DNA of 22,635 nt, taken from positions 1 to 22,635 of IMG/VR virus record IMGVR_UViG_3300025668_000681. One strand, written 5' to 3'. The stretch's first letter is position 1. Every line of letters starts with the position of its first letter. Positions 1 through 6,108 of this stretch are shown piece after piece. The notes below the pieces were generated by a model. It was not told the origin of the DNA, searched no databases, and saw only the letters and a program-made list of their open reading frames with translations. The translations under genes were made by a program, and so were the position numbers. Source of the DNA: a virus.

Positions 1-247
1 CTCTATCAAAATTTACAGCGGCAATACTACCCATAACAACTAGTTTACATTTATCTTTAAGACGTTCTATATATTCTAATTGACTTGCATGTGCATTTAA
101 AATTACTGTACTACCTTCTTCAATAGTATCACAAATCATATCAACGTCATCATTTATTTCAAGTGGCTTGTTAAAACTCTTACATTTAAAATGTTCGGCT
201 AGATATTCTCCTAAACCTCTTGTACTACCTGTTATGTAAAATTTCAT
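1..247 (-). CDS. Partial short-chain dehydrogenase/reductase-like protein (3' end beyond the window)
   Basis: Only the first 82 residues are inside the window; the gene runs off the left edge. I translated it by hand from the ATG at 247-245. Residues 6-13 read TGSTRGLG, the TGxxxGxG dinucleotide-binding motif of classical SDRs. NAHA at 51-54 sits where SDRs have NNAG, and VVMGS at 70-74 offers a Ser in the place of the catalytic Ser. The distance from NAHA to that Ser is only about 20 residues, so the fold looks shortened compared with ordinary SDRs. The start overlaps the stop of the upstream gene as ATGA, which implies translational coupling. The SDR assignment is from visible motifs; the substrate is unknown, a sugar nucleotide being likely from context. 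The Tyr-Lys part of the active site lies outside the window and cannot be judged. Confidence 0.7.
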   Translation of the reverse strand, partial: MKFYITGSTRGLGEYLAEHFKCKSFNKPLEINDDVDMICDTIEEGSTVILNAHASQLEYIERLKDKCKLVVMGSIAAVNFDR

Positions 248-840
248 TCTACTCTAGGACCATTAGCAATAAAAAATGCCGCAATCCATTTTTCCCCTTT
301 TGTAATAGGCATTGCTTCGTGTATAGTAGACTGGTTAATTGCTTCATCTTCATAATCGTATTCAAAGTAAAACATACCATTCTTAACTGGCTCTACTGTT
401 ACACCTAATTCTGGAAAGTCGCATGCGCCACCTTCATACCCATCAGTTAGCCAAAATATTCCTGTTGCTTTTCTATCTCCACCGTTTTCGTAATATGCAA
501 TATCTTTAGGTGTGTAAGGAAAGTCGTGGTGTAATCCAAAGTATTGCCCAGGTTGATATCTATAAATATCTCCTGCTTCAATATTTTCAATTGGAAATCC
601 TACTGTTTCGGCTAATCGCTTTTTAAAGAATTCTCTATCCTCAGGTGATGTGTCCCAACTAATACTACGCTGTTCTACTTCTTCTGTAATTTGCCCGTAT
701 GTTTGTTCACGAGATTCCAATCCTGCGTCTGGATTCATGCCAACTTCTGTATACTTTTTTACATAGTAGTCTGACTCTTCGTCAGTAAGTACATCAGTAA
801 AAACTGATATACGTGGCATATTTAATAATACTTTTTCCAT
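244..840 (-). CDS. Prolyl-4-hydroxylase-like 2-oxoglutarate/Fe(II) oxygenase
   Basis: A 198-residue protein matching the compact double-stranded beta-helix oxygenases. The iron site is visible as HHD at 104-106 (His104-x-Asp106 of the HxD motif) and a distal His174. Lys184 lies ten residues after the distal His, the usual place of the 2OG-binding basic residue in prolyl 4-hydroxylases. GIFWLTD (127-133) and the GGACDF-like segment (137-142) fit the core strands. Such enzymes hydroxylate an unactivated carbon, in a peptide or a small molecule, using O2 and 2-oxoglutarate; the substrate here is unknown. The ATG at 840 is preceded by AGGA at good spacing, so the long start is preferred over Met8. 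The gene lies 10 bp after the next upstream oxygenase gene and overlaps the SDR-like gene by ATGA, consistent with one operon. Confidence 0.82.
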   Translation of the reverse strand: MEKVLLNMPRISVFTDVLTDEESDYYVKKYTEVGMNPDAGLESREQTYGQITEEVEQRSISWDTSPEDREFFKKRLAETVGFPIENIEAGDIYRYQPGQYFGLHHDFPYTPKDIAYYENGGDRKATGIFWLTDGYEGGACDFPELGVTVEPVKNGMFYFEYDYEDEAINQSTIHEAMPITKGEKWIAAFFIANGPRVE

Positions 841-850
841 CGTTATTCCT

Positions 851-1378
851 TTACCAAGCGTTCCATATGTATTTAGGCTCTAAGCCACAATTTGTTCCGG
901 CATGCCATATTTTTCTATCTGTCCATTCATATGTTGTACCTTGTGGCTGATTATAAAATGCTTGTTCGTCAGCAATAAAAATATGTCCCCACTGTGGTTT
1001 ACCTATATGGCAATGGTACCTTGGACAATCTTCTAAGTTTGCTTCATCGTCATGGACATCCCAGTGAATTGGTGCAAACATTCCAGGCCACACTCTACTG
1101 ATCCATACATTCTTACAGTTTAATCCGTAATAAGTATTCCATGTATCAACTACAGTTTCATCAAACTGTTTACCTGGTATAAACATATCCCAGCCTGCTG
1201 AGCCGCCTTCGTGTATAGTTTTGTACCCTGCTAGTTCCCACATATCTAATATAGGATCTAATCCAGGAATATTATCTCCACGTTTGTGACTTGGCCCTAT
1301 AAACTCGGGCTCAACACTTGCACATTGTTTAATAACTTTATCCCAATCAATAGTATCGCATACACCTAAATTTTTCAT
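851..1378 (-). CDS. 2OG/Fe(II) oxygenase, Asp/Asn-hydroxylase-like (paralogue A)
   Basis: A 175-residue protein with the active-site pattern of aspartyl/asparaginyl beta-hydroxylase-type cupins. HWDVHDDE at 105-112 supplies His105-x-Asp107, and WHAGTNCG at 158-165 supplies the distal His159. Between them, RYHCHIGKPQWGHIFI (120-135) fits the central sheet. The same layout, and many of the same residues, occur in the next gene upstream (1375-1953), so the two are tandem paralogues. The start overlaps the stop of that gene (ATGA), and GGAAGG precedes it by 8 nt. The family call rests on motif spacing, not on a search; the substrate cannot be told. It could act on a peptide side chain, as the namesake family does, or on a small molecule. 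Confidence 0.72.
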   Translation of the reverse strand: MKNLGVCDTIDWDKVIKQCASVEPEFIGPSHKRGDNIPGLDPILDMWELAGYKTIHEGGSAGWDMFIPGKQFDETVVDTWNTYYGLNCKNVWISRVWPGMFAPIHWDVHDDEANLEDCPRYHCHIGKPQWGHIFIADEQAFYNQPQGTTYEWTDRKIWHAGTNCGLEPKYIWNAW

Positions 1379-1953
1379 TTGTTTGGCCTTCCTAAAAAAT
1401 GAAACAAGTATTGATGATGAATGCCCATACTAGTTCCTGCATGATAACTTCTGTAGTTATCCCATTCGTATATTTTACCTTGCTCTACATTATGAAAACA
1501 TTCATCTTCGAGTATTAATACACTTCCCCAACGAGGTTTGTCTATAAAGCATACCCAACGTTTTAGTTCGCCTTGTGCTAACCATTCTTCTTCTTTATCT
1601 TCTACGTCCCAATGATACGGTACATTTGTACCTGGGCGTACATCACTAACAAAAACTCTTAAAGGCTCTGCATCTATAATTTTAGCAAACTTGTTTTGTA
1701 TCTCAATATCAAAATGTTCTCCAGGATAGTAATCCCACCATTCAATATCTTGTAAATTATATCCTGCATTGTCCCATGTGTTTATAATTTCGTGGTACTT
1801 TCCTAGCAAATTAGGATTGTCTCTCCAATTTCCTTCTGATCTTTCTACAACAGACTTAACTGAATTATAGTCACCTGTTGTACAATCTTTACAAATTTGT
1901 ACAATGGGATCCCAATCAATTATTCCGTTAGTAGTACCAATGTGTTTAGGCAT
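1375..1953 (-). CDS. 2OG/Fe(II) oxygenase, Asp/Asn-hydroxylase-like (paralogue B)
   Basis: A 192-residue paralogue of the gene immediately downstream. HWDVEDKEEE at 114-123 gives His114-x-Asp116 and YHAGTSMG at 170-177 gives the distal His171. The segment RWVCFIDKPRWGSVLIL (132-148) aligns with RYHCHIGKPQWGHIFIA of paralogue A. Both proteins also start with an IDWD sequence and share YEW about ten residues before the distal His. Paralogue B has an N-terminal stretch about 15 residues longer. AAGGA lies 8 nt before the ATG. The stop overlaps the downstream start by 4 bp and the start overlaps the upstream gene's end by 8 bp. Iron- and 2OG-dependent hydroxylation is inferred from the metal triad; the substrate is unknown. 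Confidence 0.72.
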   Translation of the reverse strand: MPKHIGTTNGIIDWDPIVQICKDCTTGDYNSVKSVVERSEGNWRDNPNLLGKYHEIINTWDNAGYNLQDIEWWDYYPGEHFDIEIQNKFAKIIDAEPLRVFVSDVRPGTNVPYHWDVEDKEEEWLAQGELKRWVCFIDKPRWGSVLILEDECFHNVEQGKIYEWDNYRSYHAGTSMGIHHQYLFHFLGRPNK

Positions 1954-2617
1954 TAAATAATTCCTTGTATATGTAACTCATATCTCGTTCTCCCCAGAGA
2001 ACATGAGTACCTAAACTACGTTTGAACATAGTTTCTAAATTTAATACATTGTCTACAGCCGCACCTGTTTCTTCTAATCTAAACTGTGCTGTATCATGTA
2101 TTATACCTTGCATATATTTTTCTTCTATGTAAGGTGTTTCAACAGGTACGCAACCGTACCAGTCTATAGCTCGCATTTGTCCTTGACTATCAGTATAATG
2201 ACAGTGCGGATACATTGTTAGTTTATATGTTCCTTCATTATATTGATCTAAAATAATCTCTTTGATTTGTTGTCGCCAATCGCCTTCGGGCCAAAGGTTT
2301 GAACCATATATTATTTGATTACAACTTTTACCATACCATTTTAAATAGATACGTTTATCTTTTATATCTATAATTTCAGGTGCATAAGGTTTGCCTTCAA
2401 ACTTTTTTATATAGTCTAATTCGTTTTGGAAAAACCAATCACATACATCTTGTGTATATAAAGGCCTATCTGTTGTTTCCATGTACTGATAATCATTTGG
2501 AAAATTATAATTTTTACAAAATGTTTTACCATCACTACTTACTAGAGGTTCGTATGTTTGCTGTGCCATACATGGGCTTCCATAAGTATCTAATTTTAAA
2601 TACGGTTCCCAGTTCAT
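1946..2617 (-). CDS. Hypothetical protein, possibly kinase-fold (weak)
   Basis: A 223-residue protein that I do not recognise with certainty. Two stretches recall small protein-kinase/LPS-kinase-like folds. Residues 66-96 (a Glu-rich helix, then PEIIDIKDKRIYLKWYG) look like the helix C to hinge region. Residues 133-155 (LTMYPHCHYTDSQ, then MRAIDWYGC) look like a catalytic loop followed by a DFG-like Asp152. No glycine-rich loop or clear ATP-binding Lys is seen, so activity is doubtful. The ATG at 2617 has AAGG at 7-8 nt. It overlaps the upstream gene's stop as ATGA and the downstream oxygenase by 8 bp, so it is co-translated with oxygenases. It could equally be a structural or binding protein of that operon. 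Confidence 0.6.
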   Translation of the reverse strand: MNWEPYLKLDTYGSPCMAQQTYEPLVSSDGKTFCKNYNFPNDYQYMETTDRPLYTQDVCDWFFQNELDYIKKFEGKPYAPEIIDIKDKRIYLKWYGKSCNQIIYGSNLWPEGDWRQQIKEIILDQYNEGTYKLTMYPHCHYTDSQGQMRAIDWYGCVPVETPYIEEKYMQGIIHDTAQFRLEETGAAVDNVLNLETMFKRSLGTHVLWGERDMSYIYKELFNA

Positions 2618-3258
2618 GTTATTACCTTAAATAATTCTTGTTTTGGAAAAGTTGCAAGTGCGGCAGGAGTAATTTTAAAAGTTACTGTTACATTTTCGTA
2701 GTTAAAATCTTTCATTGCGCCTTGCTTGTTAATTGTATTTAACCAAGGGCTGATTAGATTATCAAACTGGTATCTAGTATCAAACAATTCTTCAACTGGT
2801 TGTATTTTTATATTAACTAAATTGTCATGCTCTGACTCAATTAATAGTTTTCTAACTACTAACTGATATCGATGTATGTTTCCGTAATTACTAGCAACAT
2901 GTCTTTTGCCAGCGTTCATTTCATACCAGTTACCGTCTGGTTGCGTAAGAAACATTTGTTCTTCATCTAAGTCGATTAGATAAGATCTTTCACCTTGTAA
3001 TGTTAAATGCCAGCGGTCGTCAATATCTGTATGGCTCATATATGTTGTGCCATAATCTAATTTAATAACCCTTGCTTCGCCCTGATCAACAGGTAACGAC
3101 TTTAGCAAATCTTCCCATATAGTATTTTTATATTCAGGTTTCACTTGCCAAGAGTCATAAAAAAATCTACCTGATGGCTCGTTTAGAGTTGTTTTTGCTT
3201 CTTGAAAATTAAAGCCCTTGCTAGGTAGACTTACAGAGTATTCAGTCTTGTGTAACAT
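2614..3258 (-). CDS. Asp/Asn-hydroxylase-like 2OG/Fe(II) oxygenase
   Basis: A 214-residue protein. Residues 75-140 carry the aspartyl/asparaginyl beta-hydroxylase pattern: SHTDIDDRWHLTL (75-87) with His76-x-Asp78, WYEMNAGKRHVASNYG (111-126) with distal His120, and an Arg at 130 before a hydrophobic strand, the expected 2OG-binding position. The last ~70 residues form an extra C-terminal part without motifs I know. This is the first gene of the leftward operon. Its ATG lies at the edge of the divergent quasi-palindrome, 5 nt after a late-promoter-like octamer, and unlike most genes here it has no Shine-Dalgarno sequence. The 3' end overlaps the next gene as ATGA. Oxygenase function is well supported by the triad; the substrate is unknown. 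Confidence 0.75.
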   Translation of the reverse strand: MLHKTEYSVSLPSKGFNFQEAKTTLNEPSGRFFYDSWQVKPEYKNTIWEDLLKSLPVDQGEARVIKLDYGTTYMSHTDIDDRWHLTLQGERSYLIDLDEEQMFLTQPDGNWYEMNAGKRHVASNYGNIHRYQLVVRKLLIESEHDNLVNIKIQPVEELFDTRYQFDNLISPWLNTINKQGAMKDFNYENVTVTFKITPAALATFPKQELFKVIT

Positions 3259-3263
3259 AGCAA

Positions 3264-3271
3264 TATTTATG
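3264..3271 (-). promoter_or_regulatory. T4-late-like promoter box CATAAATA (leftward)
   Basis: On the minus strand this reads CATAAATA, one base from the T4 late consensus TATAAATA and matching the NATAAATA form described for marine T4-like phages. It ends 5 nt before the ATG at 3258, so transcription from it would begin at about the start codon and give a leaderless mRNA. I find no -35 element at sigma-70 spacing. The identity is inferred from sequence only. Confidence 0.5.
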
Positions 3272-3272
3272 G

Positions 3273-3280
3273 CATAAGTA
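3273..3280 (+). promoter_or_regulatory. Late-like promoter box CATAAGTA (rightward)
   Basis: This is the mirror copy of the leftward box, reading CATAAGTA on the plus strand (6 of 8 to TATAAATA), and it also ends 5 nt before its ATG (3286). No Shine-Dalgarno sequence lies between box and start. It is the only gap that could hold the promoter of the four-gene plus-strand cassette, though the promoter could also lie inside the leftward gene. Confidence 0.42.
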
Positions 3281-3285
3281 TTGTT

Positions 3286-3963
3286 ATGAAACTGTATTTG
3301 AACGAGGATTGGTCTAAGATCGGAATAAGCCTCAGTGGTGGTGCAGACAGTGCTTTACTTGCATACTTAATTTGTTCTAACACTAATGCTGACATACACT
3401 TTACCACACAAATTAGAATGTGGCGTACGAGACCATGGGCAGAATTTATTGCTGAAGATGTAGTAAAGTGGTTTGAAAATAATTTTAAAAACAAGTTTAC
3501 ACATCATAAAAACCTTGTCCCGCCTGAAATGGAAGAACCTAGTACAGACTTAATTACAGATGAATACGGAAAAAAGAAACCTGGTAATAGAATAATACTT
3601 AGATCATTTAATGAGTACATTGCACACAAACATAAATTAAATGCGTTGTATGCAGCCGTAAACAAAAATCCAGATATAGAATTTGACGGAAGAGTCAAAG
3701 AAAGAGATGAAGGACATTTAGAACCTCATTTTGTGCATGATGGGATTGACATTTGTCATCCTTTCGTGTATACTAAAAAGGATTGGATAATACAACAATA
3801 CTACGATAACAATATATTAGATTTACTTTCTATTACTAGAAGTTGTGAAGGCGAGTTTAGCAACATAAATTATAAAACATATAAACCAGGAATGGTTGTA
3901 CCGGAATGTGGAGAATGTTTTTGGTGCAAAGAAAGAGAGTGGGCACTTGAAAAAGTCAAATAG
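3286..3963 (+). CDS. QueC-like PP-loop ATPase with four-Cys zinc site
   Basis: A 225-residue protein. Residues 12-22 end in SGGADS, the pyrophosphate-loop signature of N-type ATP pyrophosphatases. Near the C-terminus Cys187, Cys208, Cys211 and Cys214 follow the QueC zinc-site arrangement (C, then CxxCxxC followed by an Arg-containing helix), with about 20 residues between the first two Cys where known QueC proteins have about 8. QueC converts 7-carboxy- to 7-cyano-7-deazaguanine by adenylating a carboxylate and using ammonia. The fold and ATP chemistry are well supported; true QueC activity is not, as no QueD, QueE, FolE or transglycosylase is in the window. Carboxylate activation or amidation of another substrate is as likely. 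It leads the plus-strand cassette and overlaps the next gene. No Shine-Dalgarno precedes its ATG. Confidence 0.78.
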   Translation: MKLYLNEDWSKIGISLSGGADSALLAYLICSNTNADIHFTTQIRMWRTRPWAEFIAEDVVKWFENNFKNKFTHHKNLVPPEMEEPSTDLITDEYGKKKPGNRIILRSFNEYIAHKHKLNALYAAVNKNPDIEFDGRVKERDEGHLEPHFVHDGIDICHPFVYTKKDWIIQQYYDNNILDLLSITRSCEGEFSNINYKTYKPGMVVPECGECFWCKEREWALEKVK

Positions 3964-5218
3964 TTGTACATTTTGCATGCATCCTTTTACAGGACTTGCT
4001 ACACGAGAAGATGGTGCTATTAAAGTATGCTGTCGTAGTCAGCCTATTGGGTTTATACAAGATCAAACTTTAGAAGAAGTTTGGAATGGCGATAAGATGA
4101 AAGAAGTTAGACGCCAAGTTTTGAATAATGAACGCCCAGATGTTTGCAAGCCGTGTTTCGACTTAGAAGATCAGGGTGTAGAGAGCTTACGTCAGCGTCA
4201 TATAGCAGGAGTTATACCAGAAGCAAGAGTCAACTTATACCCAGATGCATTAGATGCATTAGAAGACGACTATAGCATGCCATTTGAACTTCCTACAATG
4301 GAAATTAAGCTCAATAACTTGTGTAATCTAAAATGTCGTATGTGTAATCCGTTGGATAGTACAAGTTGGAAGGACTGGAATCAAGTTACAGAGTTTTACA
4401 AAAAAGAAAACAACTATCTTATACCCACTGTAGACGCACTTGTAGACAAGCCAGGTCAATATATAGGACCGTTTGACAACTCAGACAACTGGTGGGCAAG
4501 TTTTGAAAAACTTTTGCCGTACTTTAGACGTGTAGAATTTGCAGGTGGTGAACCATTAATGGATCCCTATCATTATAAAATACTAGACATGCTTGCTCCA
4601 TATGGTAAAAACATAGAAATAAAATATGCTACAAACGGTACTACACTAGGTATAAAAGGCGGACGTACTATACACGACTATTGGCCCAAGTTTAAAAGTG
4701 TTGCTGTAAATGTAAGCATAGACGGTATACACGATGTCTACGAATACATTAGAGGCAATGGCAAGTTTAGTGAAGTAGAAGAAAACGTAAAAGTATTTAA
4801 GAGCTTTCCTAATGTAAGTAGAGTAGTAGGTGCATTTACTGTGCAAGCAAATAATATTTTGCAAATTTGCGATGTTATAGACTACTTCTTAAATGATATG
4901 GGTATTATATTTTATTCACATAGAGTAAATTATCCTATGTCGTTATCTGCACAAGTATTGCCGCCAGAGCTAAAGAAAAAAGTTGTAAGTGATTTAGAGG
5001 ACATGAAAGAAAAAGTACTAAATTACAAACTAGTACAAGAAAACGATTTACTTAAAAAAGTTACACTACAGCAGATACAAGATAATATTAATTTTTTACA
5101 ATCAAAATGTATGTACGACACACATTGGCAAGACTGTATAGAATTCAACAAAAGATTAGACAAAACACGAAACCAAGATTTCCTAAGTGCAAATCCAGAG
5201 TTTAAGTTTTATGTATAA
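3947..5218 (+). CDS. Radical SAM protein with N-terminal twitch domain (no. 1)
   Basis: About 423 residues from the TTG at 3947. This start keeps the conserved FC...DG...CC region and has AGAGAG upstream, overlapping the preceding gene by 17 bp. The reading frame is open from a TTG at 3896, and no suitable ATG exists. Numbered from 3947, the N-terminal domain has Cys10, Cys28-Cys29, Cys67 and Cys70 in the pattern of an N-terminal twitch (short SPASM) auxiliary Fe-S domain. The radical SAM core follows with CNLKCRMC (Cys126, 130, 133; CxxxCxxC) and GGEP at 200-203. These enzymes cleave S-adenosylmethionine to start radical chemistry on a peptide or small molecule. It is an architectural sibling of the genes at 7172-8584 and 20773-22149, but has a shorter N-terminus. 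The substrate is unknown. Confidence 0.85.
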   Translation: MKKSNSCTFCMHPFTGLATREDGAIKVCCRSQPIGFIQDQTLEEVWNGDKMKEVRRQVLNNERPDVCKPCFDLEDQGVESLRQRHIAGVIPEARVNLYPDALDALEDDYSMPFELPTMEIKLNNLCNLKCRMCNPLDSTSWKDWNQVTEFYKKENNYLIPTVDALVDKPGQYIGPFDNSDNWWASFEKLLPYFRRVEFAGGEPLMDPYHYKILDMLAPYGKNIEIKYATNGTTLGIKGGRTIHDYWPKFKSVAVNVSIDGIHDVYEYIRGNGKFSEVEENVKVFKSFPNVSRVVGAFTVQANNILQICDVIDYFLNDMGIIFYSHRVNYPMSLSAQVLPPELKKKVVSDLEDMKEKVLNYKLVQENDLLKKVTLQQIQDNINFLQSKCMYDTHWQDCIEFNKRLDKTRNQDFLSANPEFKFYV

Positions 5219-6107
5219 AATTATAAGCAAGTGGCCCCACCAAGATAGTATTCACGTTGAATGGAACATGGGTAAACGGTGCAATTTAGATTGCGGATAT
5301 TGTCCAGCTGAAATACATGATAACTTTAGCCCGCATACTCCTTTGCAAACATTTAAAGATGCAATTGACAAGTTAGTAGAAATAGGTAAACCTATAAGAC
5401 TAAGTTTCACAGGCGGAGAACCGTGTGTACATCCTAATATAAAAGAAATACTTGATTATGCAAGAGATAAAGTTGAATGGATAAACATTACAACAAACGG
5501 TACATTACCGTTTGAGTTTTATATTCGGTTGCCAGTAAACCATTACGTGTTTAGTATACATTTTGACAACGAAGTTGTTGATAAAGTTGTAAGCAACGTT
5601 TTAGTATGGGCGCAAAACAACGAAGTTGATAACTTACCTTTCCAACTTAATATTATGGCACACCACGAACATATGGAAAAGGTAAGAGAAGTTACACGTC
5701 AGTTTGACAATCATATTATACCATATGTAATTAGACGCATACGATGGACCGACGCAGACGACCGTGACTGGTTTGACGACCTGAGATACAAAGGCGATGA
5801 CTTAAAATGGATTCTTGACAAAACAGCAACAGCAAAACCTAATGTAATTATTGACGATGACAAAGAAATGCATGCTAATGATGTAATAAAAGAAAAATTA
5901 AATTCGTTTGAAGGTTGGAAATGTAATGCTGGTGTAGAAAGTTTAATGATTAACTGGGACGGTGAAGTACATAGAGCAACATGTAGAGTTGGTGGAAGTT
6001 TAGGTAACATATACAACGGTAGTTTTGATTACCCAACACAATCTATTATTTGTACACGCAAATGGTGTACATGTGCCGCTGATATACCACTTACAAAGGT
6101 AAAATAA
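5211..6107 (+). CDS. Radical SAM protein with C-terminal twitch/SPASM-like Cys cluster (no. 2)
   Basis: A protein of 298 residues from the ATG at 5211; the frame is open from a GTG at 5187, but the ATG is the better start and overlaps the preceding gene by 8 bp. The [4Fe-4S]/SAM motif is CNLDCGYC (Cys24, 28, 31) and GGEP lies at 68-71. A C-terminal cluster of Cys238, 258, 281, 286 and 288, beginning GWKCNAG, looks like a twitch/SPASM-type site for an auxiliary Fe-S centre. The same GW-CNAG sequence occurs in the radical SAM gene at 10749-11735, so these two form a subgroup. It is likely co-translated with the N-twitch enzyme before it, which suggests consecutive steps on one substrate. The substrate is not known. 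Confidence 0.87.
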   Translation: MYKIISKWPHQDSIHVEWNMGKRCNLDCGYCPAEIHDNFSPHTPLQTFKDAIDKLVEIGKPIRLSFTGGEPCVHPNIKEILDYARDKVEWINITTNGTLPFEFYIRLPVNHYVFSIHFDNEVVDKVVSNVLVWAQNNEVDNLPFQLNIMAHHEHMEKVREVTRQFDNHIIPYVIRRIRWTDADDRDWFDDLRYKGDDLKWILDKTATAKPNVIIDDDKEMHANDVIKEKLNSFEGWKCNAGVESLMINWDGEVHRATCRVGGSLGNIYNGSFDYPTQSIICTRKWCTCAADIPLTKVK

Positions 6108-6108
6108 A

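Larger units (their letters stand above)
3256..3288. repeat. 33-bp quasi-palindrome spanning two divergent start codons
   Basis: The left arm 3256-3271 (CATAGCAATATTTATG) and right arm 3273-3288 (CATAAGTATTGTTATG) are inverted repeats around G3272. Fourteen of 16 positions match as DNA, and the two mismatches would be G-U pairs in a plus-strand RNA. Each outer end is a start codon: the ATG of the leftward oxygenase gene and the ATG of the rightward PP-loop gene. The two genes therefore have nearly the same 13 nt upstream. It could be a paired promoter, a dimeric regulator's operator or a recombination junction. Confidence 0.8.

Noticed and set aside
561-568. Perfect T4 late box TATAAATA on the plus strand
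   Set aside because: It lies antisense inside the prolyl-hydroxylase-like gene, with no plus-strand gene downstream for more than 2.7 kb. It encodes IYRY on the other strand and is likely chance in AT-rich DNA.
3286-6107. Queuosine or deazaguanine DNA-modification pathway
   Set aside because: Only a QueC-like gene is present. The adjacent radical SAM proteins carry auxiliary Fe-S tails that QueE lacks, and QueD, FolE and a transglycosylase are absent from the window.
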